Below are positions 60,395-64,000 of a DNA stretch of 64,000 nt, piece after piece; position 1 is the stretch's first letter, and each line of letters starts with the position of its first letter. Under the pieces are notes generated by a model, which saw nothing but the letters and a program-made list of their open reading frames with translations, had not been told where the DNA came from and made no database searches. The stretch covers positions 263,260 to 327,259 of the forward strand of contig MU069543.1 in the NCBI GenBank assembly GCA_002284615.2. Reading direction: 5' to 3'. Origin of the DNA: Dunaliella salina (Eukaryota; Chlorophyta; Chlorophyceae; Chlamydomonadales; Dunaliellaceae). The position numbers and the translations under genes are program-made.

Positions 60395-61130
60395 AAGCCG
60401 AGGTCATACATGATCCAAAGTAGTTTGTCATGGTCTGTTGTGTTGAAGGCAGAGATAAATTCTACAATTAGAGCATACACATTTTCATTAAAGAGTTTGG
60501 AATCTTCAAAGGTCATGATTAGGTTTTGAAGTTGGTGTATGGTGTCTGTGTGTTTCAGGAAACCCCACTTGCATAGAGCTAAGGAGGGAGTGACTCTCTG
60601 CGTATTCATAGAGTGTGGTTGTAACCAGGCGTGTCCATAATTTCTAGAGGGTGTTGGCCAGGCCAATTGGTCGGTAGGATGTGATGTCCGTTAAAGGGCC
60701 TTTATCTTTGAAGATAAGAATGGTATCACTCTTTTTCCAGGCTTTGGGGGTGATTCCCGTTGCCCACATTATGACAAAGAGTTTGTGAATAGATTCCTCG
60801 TATTCGTGCGGCAAGTGTTTGAGAAGCTCATTGGCTATGCCATCAGGTCCTGGGGATTTATTATTTGTGAGGGAAACATTCCTGGAAGGAGCAGCTGTCT
60901 AGGATGGAATTGTGAAGCCACTTCCTTTTCCTTCGAGAATCATTCTCGGCCCTAATGATGGGAGTTTCAAGGTGGAAGTGGTCCTCGCACTGCCGGTCCA
61001 TCCAGGGGTAGTTACGCCTGGCTTGGGGTTCAGATGGAAGGTAGGCCCCAGTCTTAATGCTGGGGGCTGCCATGCTGTCAGTGTAGACTTTCCACGATGC
61101 CAGCTATTTTGCACGGGTCTGTTTCTACTT
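60395..61130 (-). pseudogene. RT fingers of the LINE, palm deleted
   Basis: Shares with copy B PGDGIANEL-type motif (near 60855), KKSDTILIFK, IGLANTL, IHQLQNLIMTFEDS and LIVEFISAFNTTDHDKLL. After MYDLGF it jumps straight to KMEEKLTKKLAYLTCSFA. In copy B these two points are about 590 bp apart and enclose the FADD-type box. Confidence 0.7.
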
Positions 61131-61494
61131 TGCCTGTTTCAGGGTCTGTGAGTAATTGGGCTTGAGGAGGGGCAGTGTTTTTGCCATTGAAGATTTCCAT
61201 CTTGGCAAGAGCAGGGTGTTTTGCAATTTTCTTCTGTTGGCGCCTTCGTGCTCTGATGTGGCACTGGGCGCTGTAGTCAGAGTCTATCTTGTTAATTTGC
61301 TCCTTGAGGTTTTTGTGTTGGGCTTGGAAGACAGTCTTCAGTGTTGGTATGGGGAGGTTGGCTCTGTTTGAGTTACGGGCAGAGGATGCTACTTCTGAGT
61401 GGGAGAAGCTTTAGACAAAGAGAATGGCCTTATGGAAATTAGGGTCATGGCTGTAAAGTGCCAAGGCCTCAGCAAAGGTAAGGGCCGGATGATC

Positions 61495-61562
61495 TTGGGT
61501 TAATTTGTATTGCACGTGGGCTAATTTGTATTGCACGTGGGGCTAATTTGTATTGCACAGTG
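61495..61562 (+). repeat. Threefold TAATTTGTATTGCACGTGG
   Basis: Three tandem copies of about 23 bp in the LINE linker, where copy B has only one, so the expansion happened after the copies diverged. Confidence 0.8.
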
Positions 61563-62212
61563 GCCTGCGGAGGTTGCTGACCCTCCTAATCCTGAAGTGT
61601 TTAGAGGTAGTGGGCTTAATTTTGGTGGTGCACACTTGCAGAGCCACCTCGTGGCATTCTTTGATAAGATCGACAACTTTGTCCGCGATGTTTTCAACGC
61701 TTTCCCTGGCATGGAGGGCATTGAGGTGCTTTAAACGAGCAGGTTTTGTAGCACAGGAGATATCTATAGCGGACAGGTGGGAGAGAGCAGCTTCGTGCAT
61801 ACTGTTCAGTGTTTGTTAAATGCTTGCATGGGTGGTGTGAGGTGTATAAGAGGGATCATTGAGGGCACAGTGTAGCATTTCAATATCAGAAGGCTTTATG
61901 GGCCGCACTAGCACACGTTCATTTTGATGAAGCAGATTAGGCTCTAAGAGTTTCTTGATTTTTACCTGTAGGATGTCGGTTGGGAAATTGGCAACAAGGA
62001 GAATATGATTGCTGTGTTTGTAGCCTTGGTAGGGTTGCAGTATATTAGTGAGTGAAGATTGGAGTTGTTGGCTTTGATGATGCTGGAGGGCAGTAGCATG
62101 TCATCAATGCGGCTGTGTGTGTGGCCCCCTGAGGTGGCAGCGAGGCACTATTTCTGACCTGAATGTCCAGGGTCTTTGTGTCAAGTGCCAGTCAAGGGGG
62201 CAGAGTCGTGTC

Positions 62213-62775
62213 TCAGATGAAGATGCGGAAAAGCTTGTCCTGCTCGTAGGATTTTCCCCTGGTTCTATCTTGTGGGAAAAGCGTAGCATTTATGTCACCC
62301 AATAAAATGGGGAGGCAGTGGCAGGAGTTGAGAAGGCCTTTGATCGCCTCCTCCCTGCGTTTTCTTGTTTCCAGGGCTGCATGCTTTTCGTCTGCAAGCC
62401 AGTAGGTAGAGATCAGAAGAATGGGCTTGTTAGTGGTCTTCAGCTTGGCAGCTACCATCCTTCCCTCAGTATTGTCTTGGAAGAAAACTGGTAGTAATAG
62501 CAATATTGCTAAGGTAGTAATAGCAATGTTGCTAAGTATTAATATTTTTTTTGACACATAGGATTGTGCCTGAGTAGTGATGTGAGCTGTGCCACCAAGC
62601 ATAATCACGCAGAAGTTGGTCAAGCCATTGTGGCGTTTTGATCTCTCCAGTGATTTTAGTTTCTGTAAAAGGAATTATGTCTGGGTTATGATGGATGATA
62701 AGGTCATATACATCATCCATACTTTCATAAAGACCACGGACATTCATGGTAATAATTTTGAGGTGGTCATGCCGC
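62213..62775 (-). pseudogene. APE-type endonuclease of the LINE
   Basis: Minus strand IITMNVRGLYESMDDVYDLI then IPFTETKI (N and E of the APE fold), and, after an insertion-induced frame change, KPILLISTYWLADEK and LPILLGDINATLFPQDR (GDxN motif). A 22-bp tandem duplication (GGTAGTAATAGCAAT.TTGCTAA, 62497-62545) breaks the frame between the two halves. Confidence 0.75.
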
Positions 62776-63444
62776 GTCTGGTTGGGACCGGTTGACATGC
62801 TGGCTGAGGTGTGTGTGTGTGAATTTTCTATTTGTGGAGGGGTTGTCGCAGGGCTGCTCTGATGGTCCCTTGCATGGTGCTGTGGGAGTGGAGCAGTGTC
62901 AGCCGCATGAATTATGTCATCATTTTGGCTTGTAGTGGCTTCAGGCAGGAAGGGGATGTGTGGATCAGCAAGGTGAAGCTTCAGCAAGGTGAAGCTCCTT
63001 AAGGTCAGATGTAAAAGCCAAGTGGCTCCAAAAGGAGCCAGACTGAATGGTAAGAATATTTCCACAGAGCTGGTTCAATTTATACTCTGTTGTCGGGTAG
63101 ATAGGAAAGGAATTTTCAGAGTCCAGGAGGCACCATGAGTTCTGAGCGTGAGGAGGGCGTTCTCAACTTTCCTGAGGGCCTTGGCATGGAGCTGTCCAGT
63201 ACGATTTCTGGAGGTGAGGATGATGGCTGATGTGCATGCAGAGTTACTTGATAGAAACTCTACAAGGCTTTGATTGATTTGACCTTGTTGAGGTCTGGCT
63301 CATGCTCCCCAAGAAGACATGCACCGCTTAATTGTTGGTGTTTTGAATCTCCATACTCTGTGTATAGAAGTGGCGTAGGGAAACGTGCGCAAGGGTGCGC
63401 TGCACGGGGGAATGCTCAAGCAGCCTGATGTGATTCAGAACTGA

Positions 63445-64000
63445 GTCGCCAGAAAGAACGTCTCCGAGGATGAACAGGACCAGGTGAACCGAGGAGCTTT
63501 AAGTCCCCGAGGAGTGAACAGGAAAGCAGTGACTTGCCATCATTGGTGTGGAAGGCCTATATACGAAACAGCGCGCACACCATTTTGTGTCCCAACATAT
63601 TTGTTTAAAGATCTGGATGAAGGAGTCATGATGAATATTAGAAGGTTTAGAGATTTGAAAGAAGCCACACAGTGGAAGCTGACGAATGTCAGCAGCCACC
63701 CTGTCCTAAATTCCATGCATGTTCACATGCCAGGTTTCAATAAACTGGAACGCCTCCCATTGGACAAACAACACGCCTCCAAACACCCTAAAAATCCACA
63801 CATGATCGTCCAAGAAACAGAATCGGTGCCCAGCAAATCCAGTGCTATTCTAACTCTCAAAGTTGCTGATTGGAGAACNTGGGCATACACAGATGGCAGC
63901 TGCCTTGTCCATAACAGTAAGCAAGAAATTGCAGCAGGCGTCTACTGCCCGTTCACTGACAGCAAGAACTTTGTAGAACCTAATGGTGCTGGGATAACTA
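63445..64000 (+). pseudogene. Partial plus-strand ORF with RNase H start (runs off window)
   Basis: An open frame from about 63445 to the window end includes WRTWAYTDGSCLVH (RNase H first catalytic Asp, near 63890) and NGAGIT at the edge, where the ITRAE motif would be expected next. One N lies at 63879. It is a different, plus-strand retroelement ORF abutting copy A head to head. It may be intact beyond the window. Confidence 0.5.

Larger units (their letters stand above)
57395..63480 (-). mobile_element. Dualen-like LINE with dual endonucleases, copy A (internally deleted)
   Basis: Reading the minus strand from 63480: an N-terminal region, APE endonuclease (about 62770-62215), linker (61800-61520), RT fingers (61070-60400), a methyltransferase-like region (60343-59480), RNase H (59220-58790), zinc knuckle and REL-type endonuclease (58340-57660), and a 3' (CTTTT)n tail at 57400. 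Elements with both APE and REL endonucleases plus RNase H are known from green algae (Dualen). The RT palm, with the catalytic box, is deleted at about 60395 and the RT thumb at about 60340, judged against copy B. Frameshifts occur throughout, so the copy is dead. Confidence 0.75.

Overview
The window looks like nuclear DNA of a green alga, most likely chlorophycean. It has intermediate GC, spliced genes with long introns, CAG-type triplet tracts in exons read as poly-Gln or poly-Ala, many acceptors ending in TGCATGCAG, and algal-type non-LTR retrotransposons. A Dunaliella-like genome fits, but that is inference. No canonical tRNA, rRNA, operon or CRISPR array was seen.

Layout. (1) 1-12.7 kb: one Ser/Pro/Ala-rich exon of an unrecognised gene at 54-1337, then repeats, a plus-strand LINE relic, and a 5'-truncated minus-strand LINE at 9984-11958 flanked by a 17-bp target-site duplication. 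(2) 12.7-46.9 kb: one very large plus-strand gene. I rebuilt it as 16 exons whose phases all agree, giving about 4,075 codons. It resembles SHOC1/ZIP2, the XPF-like meiotic crossover (ZMM) protein: an XPF-like core in exons 5-11, a helix-hairpin-helix-like block in exon 12, and long Gln/Ala/Ser/Pro-rich insertions. (3) 47-52 kb: repeats and a decayed minus-strand LINE (copy B). (4) 52.3-56.8 kb: a six-exon plus-strand gene for a 162-residue four-helix membrane protein of TMEM14/FAX type. (5) 57-64 kb: LINE debris, mainly copy A of a Dualen-like element on the minus strand (APE endonuclease, RT fingers, methyltransferase-like domain, RNase H, zinc knuckle, REL-type endonuclease), and the start of another RNase H ORF on the plus strand.

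Most unusual points. First, exon edges or whole exons of the SHOC1-like gene have been copied locally into neighbouring introns: acceptor copies in introns 2, 3 and 5, donor copies in introns 5, 11 and 13, and a whole-exon copy in intron 7. Second, a 72-nt exon sits between inverted copies of a dispersed repeat. Third, the Dualen-like element carries a methyltransferase-like domain between RT and RNase H, and its 3' tail is shared with short tRNA-headed SINE-like repeats in the window.

All exon models come from reading frames, splice consensus, phase agreement and recalled family features. No alignment or transcript data were available.
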